NCBI RefSeq assembly: GCF_000264785.1
Contig: NZ_AFJI01000113.1
Coordinates: 98,484-162,483 of the forward strand
Source of the DNA: Edwardsiella ictaluri ATCC 33202
GTDB lineage: Bacteria; Pseudomonadota; Gammaproteobacteria; Enterobacterales; Enterobacteriaceae
Direction of reading: 5' to 3'
Length of the DNA stretch: 64,000 nucleotides
Positions 1-10,164 of the stretch are shown in pieces (within the stretch, counting starts at the first letter, position 1; each line of letters begins with the position of its first letter). The notes beneath the pieces are model-generated. The model was not told the DNA's origin. It made no database searches and was given only the letters and a program-made list of their open reading frames with translations. The position numbers and the translations under genes were made by a program.

Positions 1-1
1 A

Positions 2-1021
2 TTTGGCCGTGGGAACGCCGTCGTCGGTAATCTGCACGCTCTGTTGCTCAGGGGGATCGGATTGCACGAGGTGACCGGCTCGATATCGACGCTAGTGCAC
101 GTGGCCTTTCAGGGATCGTTTGCCTGTATTACGGTGGCGCTGGTGACCGGCGCACTGGCTGAGCGGGCCCGTTTTTCGGCGGTGCTGATCTTTGCCGCGC
201 TGTGGTTTTCGCTCTCCTATGTGCCGCTGGCCCATATGGTCTGGGGCGGGGGCTGGCTGGCCGCCGACGGTGCGCTGGACTTTGCCGGTGGGACGGTAGT
301 GCATATTAATGCCGCCGTGGCAGGACTGCTGGGCGCCCGCCTGCTGGGACGGCGCAGCGGCTATGGGCGGGAGTCGTTTAAGCCGCACAGTGTACCGATG
401 GTTTTTCTTGGCACCTCAATTCTGTATATCGGCTGGTTTGGCTTTAACGCGGGCTCCGCCGGTGCTGCCAACGATATTGCTGCGCTGGCGTTTATCAACA
501 CGATGATCGCCACCGCCGCCGCCATTCTCTCTTGGGTCTTGGCGGAATGGGGGCTACGCGGGAATCCTTCCCTGCTGGGAGCCTGCTCCGGCTGTATTGC
601 CGGGCTGGTGGCAGTGACGCCGGCGGCGGGCAGCGTGGGTGTCGGTGGCGCGCTGCTGCTTGGCCTGATCGCGGGTGCGGCAGGGCTATGGGGCGTGGTG
701 GTATTGAAACGCTGGCTGCGGACAGATGACGCCTGTGATGTGTTCGGCGTACACGGCGTCTGCGGTATCGTCGGGTGTCTGGCTACCGGGGTACTGAGTG
801 CTGCCCCGCTGGGCGGTACGGGCTATGCCAGCGGTGTCACCATGGGTCACCAGCTGTGGGTTCAGATGCTGAGTGTGCTGGTCTGCGTGATCTGGTCCGC
901 GGCGGCGGCGCTGATTGCCTATAAGGCGGCGGATCTCTGCGTGGGGCTGCGGGTCAGTGAGGATCAGGAGCGCGAGGGGCTGGATGTGACCAGCCACGGT
1001 GAGAACGCCTATAACCGCTAG
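2..1021 (+). CDS. amtB: Ammonium transporter AmtB (5' end outside window)
   Basis: Inner-membrane ammonium channel, normally regulated by GlnK. The reading frame is open from base 2, so the true start lies upstream; about 340 of the usual ~428 residues are present. Visible signatures are the AFQGSFACIT segment (outer Phe gate), the twin pore histidines in TVVHINAA and VFGVHGVCG, the IGWFGFNAGSA helix and the conserved C-terminal tail EREGLDVTSHGENAYNR that contacts GlnK. The next gene, tesB, converges on it, as in E. coli. Family assignment is secure from near colinear similarity; only the N-terminus is missing. Confidence 0.97.
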   Translation, partial: FGRGNAVVGNLHALLLRGIGLHEVTGSISTLVHVAFQGSFACITVALVTGALAERARFSAVLIFAALWFSLSYVPLAHMVWGGGWLAADGALDFAGGTVVHINAAVAGLLGARLLGRRSGYGRESFKPHSVPMVFLGTSILYIGWFGFNAGSAGAANDIAALAFINTMIATAAAILSWVLAEWGLRGNPSLLGACSGCIAGLVAVTPAAGSVGVGGALLLGLIAGAAGLWGVVVLKRWLRTDDACDVFGVHGVCGIVGCLATGVLSAAPLGGTGYASGVTMGHQLWVQMLSVLVCVIWSAAAALIAYKAADLCVGLRVSEDQEREGLDVTSHGENAYNR

Positions 1022-1054
1022 ACGCGCGGCGCCGTGCTGCGCGCTGCAGGGCGC

Positions 1055-1921
1055 TTAGCACGCCGGATGCTGCCGAATAACCCCCTCCTGCGCGGCGGAG
1101 GCGACCAGACGTCCCTGGCGGTCGAAGAACTGTCCGCGAACCAAGCCGCGGGCGCCGGAGGCGGAGGGGCTGTCCACCGCGTACAGCAGCCAGTCGTCGA
1201 GGCGAAAGGGGCGGTGGAACCACATGCTGTGATCGAGGGTCGCCACCTGCATGCCGGGCTCAAGAAAGCCCTTGCCGTGGGGCTGAAGCGCCGTCGGCAG
1301 GAAGTTGAAGTCTGAGGCATAGCCCAGCAGGTATTGATGCACCCGCGGATCGTCGGGAAGGACGCCGTTGGCGCGCAGCCAGACGTAGCGCTGCGGCGGG
1401 CATACCTCGCCTTTGAGTGGGTTATGGAAGGTGACCGGGCGCATTTCAATGGCCTGTTCGCGGGTAAACGTATCGCGGACGGCCTCGGGGATCAGGTGCT
1501 GCAGCGACCGGGCGATATCGGCCTCGCTGGGCAGCCCCTCGGGACCGGCGACCTGAGGCATGCTGCTCTGGTGTTCAAAGCCCGCCTCCAGGGACTGGAA
1601 AGAGGCCGTCATATAAAAGATGGGCTTACCATGCTGGATGGCGTTGATACGGCGGGCGCTGAAGCTGTTGCCGTCGCGCAGGACTTCGACATCATAGACG
1701 ATCGGCATACGGCTATCGCCGGGACGCAGAAAATAGCTGTGGAATGAGTGTAGCTGACGCTGGGCGTCAACGGTCTGTTTAGCGGCATACAGCGCCTGAC
1801 CGATAACCTGGCCGCCGAAGACCTGGCGCAGCCCTAAATCCTCACTTTGCCCCCGGTAGATACCCTGTTCAATTTTTTCTGGGTTCAATAGGTTTAATAA
1901 TTGTTGTAATGCCTGGCTCAT
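1055..1921 (-). CDS. tesB: Acyl-CoA thioesterase II
   Basis: Hydrolyses medium- and long-chain acyl-CoA to free fatty acid and CoA in the cytoplasm. The product is 288 aa against 286 in E. coli. It opens with [20 protein letters not shown] and has the double hot-dog layout: an N-terminal half around [11 protein letters not shown] and a C-terminal half with [12 protein letters not shown] and a [12 protein letters not shown] segment. The catalytic Asp/Thr/Gln triad sits in this second half. It lies convergent to amtB and upstream (in its own direction) of nothing obvious; ybaY, found beside it in E. coli, is absent here. Confidence 0.96.
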   Translation of the reverse strand: MSQALQQLLNLLNPEKIEQGIYRGQSEDLGLRQVFGGQVIGQALYAAKQTVDAQRQLHSFHSYFLRPGDSRMPIVYDVEVLRDGNSFSARRINAIQHGKPIFYMTASFQSLEAGFEHQSSMPQVAGPEGLPSEADIARSLQHLIPEAVRDTFTREQAIEMRPVTFHNPLKGEVCPPQRYVWLRANGVLPDDPRVHQYLLGYASDFNFLPTALQPHGKGFLEPGMQVATLDHSMWFHRPFRLDDWLLYAVDSPSASGARGLVRGQFFDRQGRLVASAAQEGVIRQHPAC

Positions 1922-1966
1922 TGCTAATACCTATATTTTATAGCGGTGGAGACCCCCGCTGCGGGG

Positions 1967-2296
1967 CTATGGCTGCCAGCGCAGGTGCGTCAGGTCGAGC
2001 CGTCCATCGGCATTGACGTAGATCCCTTCGGCCTGCAGTGCGCTGCGCTGGCGGGTGAAGTCTTCACCGACCAGAGAGAGGGCGCCAAGGTGATTGACCA
2101 CACGATGCCAAGGTAGGGCAGTGCCCGTCGGCAGGGAGCGCAGGATGGTACCCACCTGGCGCGCAGCGCGCGGGTGACCGGCCATCATGGCGATCTGACC
2201 ATAGGTCGCAACTCGGCCTGCGGGAATGGCCGCGATACACAGCAGTACGCGCTGGCGGAAGTCATCCGCTGCGTGGAGCGGGGTCGTCGTTGTCAT
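1967..2296 (-). CDS. ybaZ: Alkyltransferase-like protein (ATL), DNA base-lesion flagging
   Basis: Non-enzymatic relative of O6-alkylguanine-DNA alkyltransferase that binds O6-alkylguanine and hands the lesion to nucleotide excision repair. The 109-aa product covers only the DNA-binding C-terminal domain of the family, with RVATYGQIAMMAG (helix-turn-helix and Tyr finger) and RQVGTILRS. The active-site motif reads PWHRV at residues 62-66: Trp63 replaces the acceptor Cys of PCHRV, so it cannot transfer alkyl groups. The product is shorter than E. coli YbaZ (129 aa). It sits between tesB and ffs, as in E. coli. Confidence 0.93.
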   Translation of the reverse strand: MTTTTPLHAADDFRQRVLLCIAAIPAGRVATYGQIAMMAGHPRAARQVGTILRSLPTGTALPWHRVVNHLGALSLVGEDFTRQRSALQAEGIYVNADGRLDLTHLRWQP

Positions 2297-2430
2297 GGCA
2301 CGATTATCGCTGTCCTATGACGTTAGCTCAAGAGGTCTGTTTAAGAAAACAACGGTTGGCGGGGGGCGCCTTGCAATTGGGCATGGCATCGCTGATAATG
2401 CTCCGGCGCTGAGGTTATAGCGCTCGTTAT

Positions 2431-2544
2431 GGGGGCCCTGTTGGTTCTCCCGCAATGCTAACCCGTGAATTCGGTCAGGTCCGGAAGGAAGCAGCCGCAG
2501 CGGGTGACGCGTGTGCCGGGATGTAGCTGGCAGGGCTCCCACCC
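2431..2544 (+). ncRNA. ffs: 4.5S RNA of the signal recognition particle
   Basis: RNA scaffold that binds Ffh in the bacterial SRP. The sequence has the family signature GGTCAGGTCCGGAAGGAAGC followed by GCGTGTGCCGGGATGTAGC, which form the Ffh-binding internal loops and GGAA tetraloop. The ends GGGGGCCCTGTTGG and CAGGGCTCCCACCC pair to close one long hairpin. The span is 114 nt, the same as E. coli. Position next to ybaZ matches E. coli. Confidence 0.97.
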
Positions 2545-2989
2545 ATTTATGCTAATTAAATGATATCTATCATGTAATCCTTTGTTTTCATGCATTGAAA
2601 CGGAGGTGATTCAACTGGTGTGTATCACTTATGACGCTAATCAATATCGCACCTTATGCTTTCCCGTCACAGGGCCTGGTACCATCGGCTCTACCTGACT
2701 GCGTGGAAACGCCGTGAAATCCTGATTTATCTTCGCACATGTTCCAAGCGTGAAGTCTTGCTCTGTGTGGAGAAATACTCACCTCACAACCTTTCCACTG
2801 CGTTCCGCTGTCCATCCTGACACACACACACCGTCTGCTTCATTCCAACAGCCATAACAGAAGAAGGCATTTAAGAGTCTGAAGGGCGAGCTTGATAGGT
2901 ACATTAAAGTTAAAGTGGGAGCAGTTGGTGAACGGGAAATATTGACGATCAACAGGTGACTGCATGACAACATCGCCGCTTGCTGGCTC
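2545..2989. other. Non-coding stretch without recognisable gene
   Basis: About 445 bases between ffs and an IS5-type remnant. Both strands have only short, low-quality open frames with no recognisable protein similarity and no good ribosome-binding sites. In E. coli this position carries ybaA, ylaB, ylaC and maa, none of which can be seen here. It may include further decayed IS sequence. Confidence 0.5.
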
Positions 2990-3381
2990 AAAAAAACGGA
3001 CCGTAATCCTACGGACTGGGGGTAAGTAGGGCATAAAGTGCAGCCTGATGATCGATGCGAGCGGGCTATGTATCAGGGAAAAATATTCATGACATGCAGA
3101 TGGTTGAAGATTCGGCTGGTGCGCTACAGACCGGCCGCAGGCTGCCGCTGTGGCTGGACAAAGGGTATGATGCCGAATGGCTGGAAGTTTGTCTGAAAGT
3201 ACGTCGTTACGAACCTCATATTCCGTCGGGAAGAGAGGCGTCTAAGGCAATCAAAAACAGCGGCTTCAAGGCGCATCGTTGGATGAAGCGCTTTCGCCGG
3301 ATCCTGATCCGATGGGAAAAGAAGGCCGAAAACCATGAGGCGATGCTGCATTTTGCATGCGATCTCATTGCCTGGAATTAA
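2990..3381 (+). pseudogene. Degenerate IS5-family (IS427/IS1031-like) transposase remnant
   Basis: The readable part from 3055 ends in HRWMKRFRRILIRWEKKAENHEAMLHFACDLIAW, the usual C-terminus of IS5-family transposases following the catalytic Glu helix. An upstream segment (about 3018-3050), in another frame, gives KCSLMIDASG, resembling the KRSLLVDGRG strand that precedes GANRHD; here that motif has decayed to GKNIHDMQ. At least one frameshift and a stop separate the parts, and the N-terminal half is missing. No clear terminal repeats were found. An old, inactive fragment. Confidence 0.75.
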
Positions 3382-3400
3382 ATCCTACTGGGATAGCTGA

Positions 3401-3604
3401 TTAGCGGACGTATTGCCAAACTTCTGCCGGAATTTTGTCGTATAGTTTATTCATGGTTAATTCAGCCAGTCGATGATCTGCGGCAGAATAAAAAATTTCC
3501 AGCTCATCATCTGAAAGTTCGTATTTGTTCTTTTCGATCACGCGTTCCAGAGTATCCAGCGTCGTGCATTTACGCAACTTCATCAGATAATCGATTTTTG
3601 TCAT
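3401..3604 (-). CDS. hha: Hha/YmoA-family nucleoid modulator
   Basis: Small (67 aa) partner of H-NS that modulates silencing of horizontally acquired and virulence genes, and the toxin-like half of the Hha-TomB pair. The sequence is colinear with Hha/Ymo[22 protein letters not shown], then [35 protein letters not shown]. The ATG at 3604 is preferred over the GTG one codon upstream because AGGA lies 7 nt before it and MTKxDYL is the family start. tomB lies 20 bp upstream in the same direction, so the two form an operon. Confidence 0.95.
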   Translation of the reverse strand: MTKIDYLMKLRKCTTLDTLERVIEKNKYELSDDELEIFYSAADHRLAELTMNKLYDKIPAEVWQYVR

Positions 3605-3624
3605 CACAACATCCTATTATTGGA

Positions 3625-3993
3625 CTAAACATGTAAGGCAGCGTTGCGCTTTTCATGCGCCAGACAGTATGCCATCCGACGTTTGGTACGCAACCATTGC
3701 CTGAGCGCCGTTTCACTTATGCTATAGGTGCCAAACAGGGCATAGGTTTCATCCAGATAATAATCCAGCATTTCGGCTAAATCCGAATGACGCGGATATT
3801 TGATCTTAAATGATTGCGCGATGCTGGCAATATGCTCAATCAGCTCGTTAAGCTGTAGATTTACTTCTGCCGTCGGATCGCTGACCCAGCCGTGATTGCT
3901 TTCTCCCAAGACATCTATTCCCTGATGATACAGGTAATCACACAGGTATTTTAACTCTGAGATGTCATGCTGATAAGAAGTGTTCTCATCCAT
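3625..3993 (-). CDS. tomB: Hha toxicity modulator TomB
   Basis: Cytoplasmic 122-aa protein that counteracts Hha, by cysteine oxidation of Hha in the E. coli model. It matches TomB/YbaJ in length and in the core ESNHGWVSDPTAEVNLQLNELIEHIASIAQSFKIKY. The C-terminal third diverges from E. coli. It begins at an ATG preceded by a GGGGG-rich Shine-Dalgarno sequence and is followed 20 bp later by hha. Notably, the Hha encoded next door has the same YSAADHR core but only one cysteine (Cys at residue 13 of KLRKCTT). Confidence 0.93.
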   Translation of the reverse strand: MDENTSYQHDISELKYLCDYLYHQGIDVLGESNHGWVSDPTAEVNLQLNELIEHIASIAQSFKIKYPRHSDLAEMLDYYLDETYALFGTYSISETALRQWLRTKRRMAYCLAHEKRNAALHV

Positions 3994-4311
3994 AGTCTAC
4001 CCCCTTGCCGGAACTGAGCCTGTTTCCCTGTAGCAAGGAATATAGCAAATCAATGCAATAATCAATCAGTTACGCAATGGCTATGATGGTTAACACCAGT
4101 ATCATATCAAAGGTGCAGGGTAATGGGAAAAGTTTTATGTTAGTAAGTATTTAAACTATACATGGGATGATTAAACATAGCTCTCATTTTATGAGTTAGA
4201 GGAATAAATATTTTAATGAGTTATCCTGACTGGCCATATCATTTCACTGAATGAAGTATATTCATGTTTGTCAGGAGGGTTGGCCGTGTATGGAGTGGGC
4301 CGTCTATGGAT

Positions 4312-4340
4312 AAAAAAAGACCGCCTTCAGGCGGTCTTTT
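4312..4340 (-). terminator. Rho-independent terminator of acrAB
   Basis: Perfect 8-bp stem AGACCGCC/GGCGGTCT with a TTCA-type loop. Read on the minus strand it is followed by seven T residues, 13 bases after the acrB stop codon. The tomB promoter region lies beyond it; 3994-4311 otherwise holds no gene. Confidence 0.9.
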
Positions 4341-4352
4341 CATTTTATATAT

Positions 4353-7300
4353 CTATTTATTGTGCGGTTCAACCGGCCTGCTGTGCTCAAGATCCTCGCT
4401 GCGGCGGCCAAAGCGGCGGCGCACCACCACAAAGAACACCGGTACGAAGAAGATAGCCAGAATGGTGGCGGAGACCATTCCGCCCATCACTCCGGTACCG
4501 ACAGCGTTCTGTGCTCCTGAGCCGGCACCGTTACTGATGACCAGCGGCATAACCCCGAGGATAAAGGCCAGCGAGGTCATCAGGATCGGGCGCAGGCGCA
4601 TGCGCACAGCCTCCAGTGTCGCTTCAACCAGTCCCTTACCCTCTTTGTGCATCAGGTCGACGGCGAATTCGACGATCAGGATGGCGTTCTTCGCCGACAG
4701 CCCGATCGTCGTCAACAGGCCGACCTGGAAATACACATCGTTGGTCAGACCGCGCAGAGAGGTCGCCAACAGGGCACCGACGACGCCAAGCGGTACCACC
4801 AGCATGACGGAGAACGGGATAGACCAGCTCTCATACAGGGCGGCCAGGCACAGGAAGACCACGATCAACGAGATGGCATACAGGGCCGGAGCCTGGTTGC
4901 CGGACAGACGTTCCTGATAGGACATTCCGGTCCAGTCATAACCGACGCCCGCCGGCAGCTTGGCGACCAGGGTCTCCATCAGCGCCATGGCCTCACCGGT
5001 ACTCTTGCCGGGTGCGGCTTCGCCGAGAATCTCCATGGAGGGCAGGCCATTATAGCGTTCCAGACGCGGTGATCCGTACTCCCAGCGTGAGCTGGAGAAG
5101 GCGGACAGTGGTACCATTTGACCATTGCTGCTGCGTACGTACCAGTTATCGATATCGCTTGGCAGCATACGGAACGGGGCATCGGCCTGTACATAAACGC
5201 GTTTGACGCGCCCGCGGTCGATAAAGTCGTTGACATATGCCCCACCCAGCGCGGCAGAGATGGTCTGGTTCACATCGGCAAGAGAAACCCCCAGCGACTG
5301 CGCTTTTTCTTGGTCGATATCGAGCTTGAACTGTGGCGTATCCTCCAGGCCGTTGGGGCGCACGCCGACCAGTAGGTCAGGGTGCTGTGCCGCCATACCC
5401 AGCAGCTGGTTACGTGCTTCAGTCAGCTTTTCGTGGCCAAGGTTAGCCTGATCGATCAGCTCAAAGTCGAAGCCGGATGCTGTGCCCAGCTCAACGATAG
5501 CCGGCAGGTTAAACGGATACACCATGGCGTCGTTGATCTTACTGAAGGCGACCGCTGCACGTTGAATGATCGCAGTAACCTTGTTCTGATCGCCCTTACG
5601 CTCGTCCCACGGTTTCAGACTGACGAAAGCCAGACCGTTGTTCTGCCCCTGACCGCTGAAGCCGAAACCGCTGACGGTAAAGACCGATTCAACGTTATCC
5701 TTCTCCTTGGTCAGGTAATAGTGGGAAACCTGCTTGAGTACATTGTTGGTGCGTTCCTGGGTCGCACCGGGTGGTAGCTGGGCCATGGTCAGAAGTACCC
5801 CCTGGTCCTCTTCCGGCAGGAAGGAGGTGGGCAGGCGGATAAACAGCAGCCCCATACCGACCACGATCAGCAGGTAAATCACCAGATAGCGCCCGGTGCC
5901 GCGCAGGATGCGGCCAATGCTGTCGGTATAGTGGTGGGTACTCTTTTCAAACAGGCGGTTAAACCAGCCAAAGAAGCCGGTCTGTACACCGTGATCGCCT
6001 TTGGCGATCGGTTTGAGCATGGTGGCGCACAGCGCCGGCGTCAGGATCATCGCCACCAGCACCGACAGCACCATGGAGGAGACGATGGTGATGGAGAACT
6101 GGCGATAGATGGCCCCGGTCGAGCCGCCGAAGAAGGCCATTGGTACAAATACCGCGGAGAGCACCATGGCGATACCAACCAGCGCCCCCTGGATCTGCTC
6201 CATGGACTTCTTGGTCGCTTCTTTCGGAGGCAGCCCCTCTTCGGACATGACGCGCTCGACGTTTTCCACCACTACGATGGCGTCATCCACCAAGAGGCCT
6301 ATCGCCAATACCATCCCGAACATGGTCAGGGTGTTGATGGAGAAGCCTACGATCTCCAGAACGGCGAAGGTCCCCAGCAACACCACAGGTACGGCGATAG
6401 TAGGGATCAGGGTAGCGCGGATATTCTGCAGGAACAGATACATCACCACGAATACCAGCACGATCGCTTCCAGCAGGGTCTTCACTACTTCGTCGATAGA
6501 GAGCTGAACGAACGGGGTGGTGTCATACGGATAGACCGTCTTCAGGCTTGCCGGGAAGTAGGGAGCCAGCCTGGCCAGCTCCGTTTTCACGGCCTTGGCG
6601 GTATCCAGTGCGTTAGCGCCGGTCGCGAGCTTCACGGCGATACCGGCGGCCGGTTTACCGTTATAGCGGGCGATGGTGCCATAGTTCTCTGCCCCCAGCT
6701 CTACGCGCGCAACGTCGCGCAGCAGAACGCGGGAACCATCCTGCTGAACCTTAAGCAGGATCTTGCCGAATTCGGTCGGATCCTTCAGTCGGGTCTGCAC
6801 GATGATAGAGGCGTTCAGCTGCTGACCCGGCACCGGCGGGGTTCCCCCCAGCTGGCCACCGGCGATCTGGTTGTTCTGCACCTTAATCTGGGAGACAACG
6901 TCGACCGGCGTCAGGTTATACTTATTCAGCTTGTTGGGGTCCAGCCAGATACGCATGGCGTACTGGGAGCCGAACAGCTGTACGCTGCCGACGCCCTGGG
7001 TACGGCTCAGGGGATCTTTAATGTTGGATGCTACATAGTCGGCGATGTCATCCTGACTCAGACTGCCGTCTTCGGAGATAAAGCCTGCGACCAGCAGAAT
7101 ACTGCTGGAGGCTTTATCCACGCTGACCCCCTGCTGCTGTACTTCCTGCGGCAGGGAGGGCATGGCCAGCTGCAGCTTATTCTGCACCTGGACCTGGGCG
7201 ATATCCGGATCGGTACCGGCCTCAAAGGTCAGGGTGATGCTGGCGTTACCGGCCGAGTCACTGGTTGATGACATGTACATCAGGTTATCGATACCGTTCA

Positions 7301-7505
7301 TGTTCTGTTCGATAACCTGCGTCACGGAGTTTTGCACCGTGGCCGCATCCGCCCCCGGATAGCTGGCGGAGATGGTGACTGCCGGCGGAGCAACGGTAGG
7401 GTACTGTGCGACAGGCAGGCTCATGATCGCCAATGCGCCGGCCAACATCATAATGATGGCGAGAACCCAGGCAAAGATCGGACGATCGATAAAAAATTTA
7501 GCCAT
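4353..7505 (-). CDS. acrB: Multidrug efflux RND transporter AcrB
   Basis: Proton-driven inner-membrane pump that, with AcrA and TolC, exports drugs, bile salts and dyes. At 1050 aa it is full length (E. coli 1049). The first transmembrane helix follows [17 protein letters not shown]. The proton-relay acids are in [16 protein letters not shown] (equivalents of Asp407/Asp408) and the partner Lys is in [13 protein letters not shown]. Porter-domain loops such as [13 protein letters not shown] and the switch-loop region are intact. It lies 43 bp downstream of acrA in the same operon and ends at a strong terminator. No sign of damage. Confidence 0.98.
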   Translation of the reverse strand: MAKFFIDRPIFAWVLAIIMMLAGALAIMSLPVAQYPTVAPPAVTISASYPGADAATVQNSVTQVIEQNMNGIDNLMYMSSTSDSAGNASITLTFEAGTDPDIAQVQVQNKLQLAMPSLPQEVQQQGVSVDKASSSILLVAGFISEDGSLSQDDIADYVASNIKDPLSRTQGVGSVQLFGSQYAMRIWLDPNKLNKYNLTPVDVVSQIKVQNNQIAGGQLGGTPPVPGQQLNASIIVQTRLKDPTEFGKILLKVQQDGSRVLLRDVARVELGAENYGTIARYNGKPAAGIAVKLATGANALDTAKAVKTELARLAPYFPASLKTVYPYDTTPFVQLSIDEVVKTLLEAIVLVFVVMYLFLQNIRATLIPTIAVPVVLLGTFAVLEIVGFSINTLTMFGMVLAIGLLVDDAIVVVENVERVMSEEGLPPKEATKKSMEQIQGALVGIAMVLSAVFVPMAFFGGSTGAIYRQFSITIVSSMVLSVLVAMILTPALCATMLKPIAKGDHGVQTGFFGWFNRLFEKSTHHYTDSIGRILRGTGRYLVIYLLIVVGMGLLFIRLPTSFLPEEDQGVLLTMAQLPPGATQERTNNVLKQVSHYYLTKEKDNVESVFTVSGFGFSGQGQNNGLAFVSLKPWDERKGDQNKVTAIIQRAAVAFSKINDAMVYPFNLPAIVELGTASGFDFELIDQANLGHEKLTEARNQLLGMAAQHPDLLVGVRPNGLEDTPQFKLDIDQEKAQSLGVSLADVNQTISAALGGAYVNDFIDRGRVKRVYVQADAPFRMLPSDIDNWYVRSSNGQMVPLSAFSSSRWEYGSPRLERYNGLPSMEILGEAAPGKSTGEAMALMETLVAKLPAGVGYDWTGMSYQERLSGNQAPALYAISLIVVFLCLAALYESWSIPFSVMLVVPLGVVGALLATSLRGLTNDVYFQVGLLTTIGLSAKNAILIVEFAVDLMHKEGKGLVEATLEAVRMRLRPILMTSLAFILGVMPLVISNGAGSGAQNAVGTGVMGGMVSATILAIFFVPVFFVVVRRRFGRRSEDLEHSRPVEPHNK

Positions 7506-7548
7506 GTATTACTGGCTCCTTTTCCCAATATTATGCATCGCGATGCGT

Positions 7549-8733
7549 TTACTGCTGTGCGCCACTGGCCGCACCGTCGCTGACCGCTGCATTCAGTTTA
7601 GCTTCCTCTACTTTCACCTGCATACCCGGGCGAATACGCTGCAGGCCGGATACGATAACCCGATCGCCGCTCTTCAGGCCGCCCGTGACCAGCCACTGAT
7701 CGCCGATAGCCTGAGCGGCATCGATAGTACGCATTTCGACCTTGTTGTCTGCGCCAACCAGCATTACTGTCGCCTGGCCGCGGGGGTTACGCGTTACACC
7801 CTGCTGTGGAACCAGCAGCGCATCGGGGCGGACGCCTTCGTCCAGGCGCGCACGCACGAACATTCCCGGCAGCAGGTCGTTTTGCGGGTTGGGGAACACG
7901 GCGCGAATAGTGATAGAACCGGTGCTCTCATCCACGGTCAGGTCGGAGAACTCCAGCGTGCCTTTCCGCGGATAAGGCTGGCCGTTTTCCATCACCAGCT
8001 CAACGCTGGCTTTACCGTTTTCCTGCTTGATCTGCCCGTTGGCCAGCTCCTGCTTCAGACGCAGAAAATCATTGCTGGACTGGGTCACGTCGACATAGAT
8101 GGGATCAAGCTGCTGTACCTTCACCAGCGCGTTGCTCTGGTTGGCGGTCACCAAGGCGCCCTCGGTGACCGAGGACTTGCCACTCAGGCCGGTGATAGGC
8201 GAGGTGACTTTGGTGTAAGCCAGATTGATGCGTGCGTTTTCAACAGCGGCTTTAGCGGCGACGACGGTCGCGTCGGCCTGGCGTGCGTTGGCGACAGCGG
8301 TATCATAGTCCTGCTGGCTGATGTATTTGGTGCCCAGCAGCGGGGTATAGCGTTTGACCGTCAGATGGGCGATGTTAGCGGCAGCCTCTGCCTTGGCCAG
8401 ATCGCCACGGGCACTGTCATAGGCGGCCTGATAGGTTGCAGGGTCGATCTGATACAGTGATTCGCCGGCTTTTACCGTGCTGCCTTCGACAAAGTTACGC
8501 TTAAGGATAATACCGCTGACCTGCGGACGGACTTCTGCGATACGGTACGCAGAGGTTCGGCCCGGAAGTTCGGCTGAGACATTTAACGGCGCCGTTTTCA
8601 GTGTGACTACACCGACTTCGGGGGCAGGGCGTTGCCCGGTTGCGTCATTGTCATCGTTACATCCTGTAAGAAGTAAACCGCCGGAAAACAGCAGTATCGC
8701 TGCCAGAGGCATTAACCATCTGTTTTTCTTCAT
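7549..8733 (-). CDS. acrA: Periplasmic adaptor lipoprotein AcrA
   Basis: Membrane-fusion protein linking AcrB to TolC. The start at 8733 (MKKNRWLMPLAA) is chosen because GAGG lies 6 nt upstream and the N-terminus aligns with E. coli AcrA; an in-frame upstream start would add 14 residues without a ribosome site. The signal peptide ends in the lipobox LLTGC, so the mature protein is lipid-anchored. The lipoyl half-motifs (GRTSAYRIAEVRPQVSG and TKVTSPITGLSGKS), the alpha-hairpin and the beta-barrel (LLPGMFVRARL) are all present. The product is 394 aa and is transcribed divergently from acrR. Confidence 0.97.
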   Translation of the reverse strand: MKKNRWLMPLAAILLFSGGLLLTGCNDDNDATGQRPAPEVGVVTLKTAPLNVSAELPGRTSAYRIAEVRPQVSGIILKRNFVEGSTVKAGESLYQIDPATYQAAYDSARGDLAKAEAAANIAHLTVKRYTPLLGTKYISQQDYDTAVANARQADATVVAAKAAVENARINLAYTKVTSPITGLSGKSSVTEGALVTANQSNALVKVQQLDPIYVDVTQSSNDFLRLKQELANGQIKQENGKASVELVMENGQPYPRKGTLEFSDLTVDESTGSITIRAVFPNPQNDLLPGMFVRARLDEGVRPDALLVPQQGVTRNPRGQATVMLVGADNKVEMRTIDAAQAIGDQWLVTGGLKSGDRVIVSGLQRIRPGMQVKVEEAKLNAAVSDGAASGAQQ

Positions 8734-8822
8734 ATTATACCTCAAGAGTCCAAGTGCGAAATGGGTGTGGAGCACACTGGTAAAAAACCCATTGCTGCGC
8801 TATCAAAAAACGCATGTTATGG

Positions 8823-8846
8823 TACATACATTCATCAATGTATGTA
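8823..8846. promoter_or_regulatory. AcrR operator in the acrA-acrR intergenic region
   Basis: A perfect 24-bp palindrome TACATACATT-CATC-AATGTATGTA lies between the divergent acrA and acrR starts. It differs from the E. coli AcrR operator only in the central bases. It is positioned to repress both acrAB and acrR itself. Confidence 0.92.
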
Positions 8847-8874
8847 AGTCTTGATACTTTAAAAAAATAACGCC

Positions 8875-9588
8875 ATGGCACGAAAAACCAAACAGCAGGC
8901 CCAAGAGACCCGACAGCAAATCCTTGACGCTGCCATACGTGAGTTTTCCGCACGCGGTGTCGCCGCCACCTCATTAAACGATATCGCTAACGCTGCAGGG
9001 GTTACCCGTGGGGCCATTTACTGGCATTTTAAGAACAAAACTGACATTTTTCACGCCGTCTGGGAGTTTATGGAGTCCAGGCTCAGTGAGCTTGAGCTAG
9101 AGTATCAGACAAAGTTTCCGGATGATCCACTGCGTATATTGCGTGAGCTCCTAATTTTTATTTTGGTCGCGACGGTGGTGGATCCGCAGCGACGGGCGAT
9201 GATGGAAATTCTGTACCATAAGTGCGAGTTCGTCGGCGAGATGCGGGCGCTGGGCGAACGGCGTAAACTGATGTATCTGGAGAGCTACACGCGCATTGAA
9301 CGGGTTCTGCAGCACTGTGTCTTTCGGGAGCAGCTGCCGTCGAATCTGGATATGCTGCGCAGTGCCATCGCCCTGCGCAGCTATATTACCGGTATCATGG
9401 AGAGCTGGCTGTTTACCCCGGAGCGCTTCGATCTGCAACAGCAGGCGATACCGCTGGTGGATAACGTGATCGCCATGCTACAGCACAGCCCGTTTTTACG
9501 CCGTGATGCGGCGTGTGCGCCCAATGATACCTCTGTATGGGAAAGCGGTTTCCCAGCCATGCTAAACAGTGTTGATAAAGACGAGTAG
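8875..9588 (+). CDS. acrR: TetR-family repressor of the acrAB pump
   Basis: Ligand-responsive repressor of acrAB. The N-terminal helix-turn-helix reads REFSARGVAATSLNDIANAAGVTRGAIYWHFKNK (roughly residues 22-56), nearly identical to E. coli AcrR, and the C-terminal ligand-binding domain is more variable. The product is 237 aa, about 20 residues longer than E. coli AcrR because of a distinct C-terminal tail. It is divergent from acrA across the palindromic operator, and ychN follows only 6 bp after its stop codon. Confidence 0.95.
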   Translation: MARKTKQQAQETRQQILDAAIREFSARGVAATSLNDIANAAGVTRGAIYWHFKNKTDIFHAVWEFMESRLSELELEYQTKFPDDPLRILRELLIFILVATVVDPQRRAMMEILYHKCEFVGEMRALGERRKLMYLESYTRIERVLQHCVFREQLPSNLDMLRSAIALRSYITGIMESWLFTPERFDLQQQAIPLVDNVIAMLQHSPFLRRDAACAPNDTSVWESGFPAMLNSVDKDE

Positions 9589-9594
9589 ATAACA

Positions 9595-9948
9595 ATGCAA
9601 AAAATTGTCGTGATTGCCAATGGGGCCGGTTATGGCCATGAATCTCTGTTCAATGCGCTGCGCCTGGCGCTGGCGATGAAGGAGCAGGCGGCGGATATCG
9701 ATCTGAAGCTGTTCCTGATGTCGGACGCCGTGACGGCGGCGCTGCCGGGACAAAAGCCCCATGAGGGTTACAGCCTGCAGCAGATGTTGGAGATCCTGTG
9801 CGCGCAGCGCACGCCCATTCTGTTGTGTAAGACCTGCGCTGACGCTCGCGGCATTGCGTCGCTTCCGCTGATTGAGGGGGTGGCCATCGGCACGCTGACC
9901 GAACTGGCCGCCTGGACGCTGGCTGCTGATAAAGTATTGACGTTCTAA
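9595..9948 (+). CDS. ychN: DsrE-family protein YchN
   Basis: Small (117 aa) DsrE/DsrF-like protein, identical in length to E. coli YchN and alignable throughout: MQKIVVIANGAGYGHESLFNALRLALA, FLMSDAVTAALPGQKPHEGYSLQQMLEIL, and the conserved cysteines in LLCKTCADARGI. Members of this family form hexamers and are linked to sulfur transfer, but YchN's own substrate is not established. The gene lies 6 bp after acrR, so it is probably co-transcribed and under AcrR autoregulation; in E. coli ychN is elsewhere. Confidence 0.9.
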   Translation: MQKIVVIANGAGYGHESLFNALRLALAMKEQAADIDLKLFLMSDAVTAALPGQKPHEGYSLQQMLEILCAQRTPILLCKTCADARGIASLPLIEGVAIGTLTELAAWTLAADKVLTF

Positions 9949-9990
9949 GACGTGCTTCGCCGTTTATCCGACGACGGTGGACGCGCTACC

Positions 9991-10023
9991 GCCCGGCGTG
10001 AGACTCCGACACCGGGCAATTTT
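9991..10023 (+). terminator. Probable terminator after acrR-ychN
   Basis: Stem GCCCGGCGT/ACACCGGGC with one mismatch, followed by AATTTT, 42 bases after the ychN stop. The U-tract is short, so termination strength is uncertain. The rest of 9949-10164 holds no gene. Confidence 0.55.
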
Positions 10024-10164
10024 CTCCGATTGCGCCTATTCTTGCTATTACAGCTTCATGTTACTCTAGGCCACTTTTCGCGATGGAACGTTGCCAAGCG
10101 TCACGCGAAATAGAGCCCAGGAAACCTATTTTTCCTTTATTGATAAAGCCTGCTTAATTTTACT

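Noticed and set aside
5931..7268. 445-aa open frame on the plus strand inside acrB
   Set aside because: It is the exact antisense of acrB, is rich in His, Gln and Gly, and has no family similarity. A GC-skewed coding shadow.
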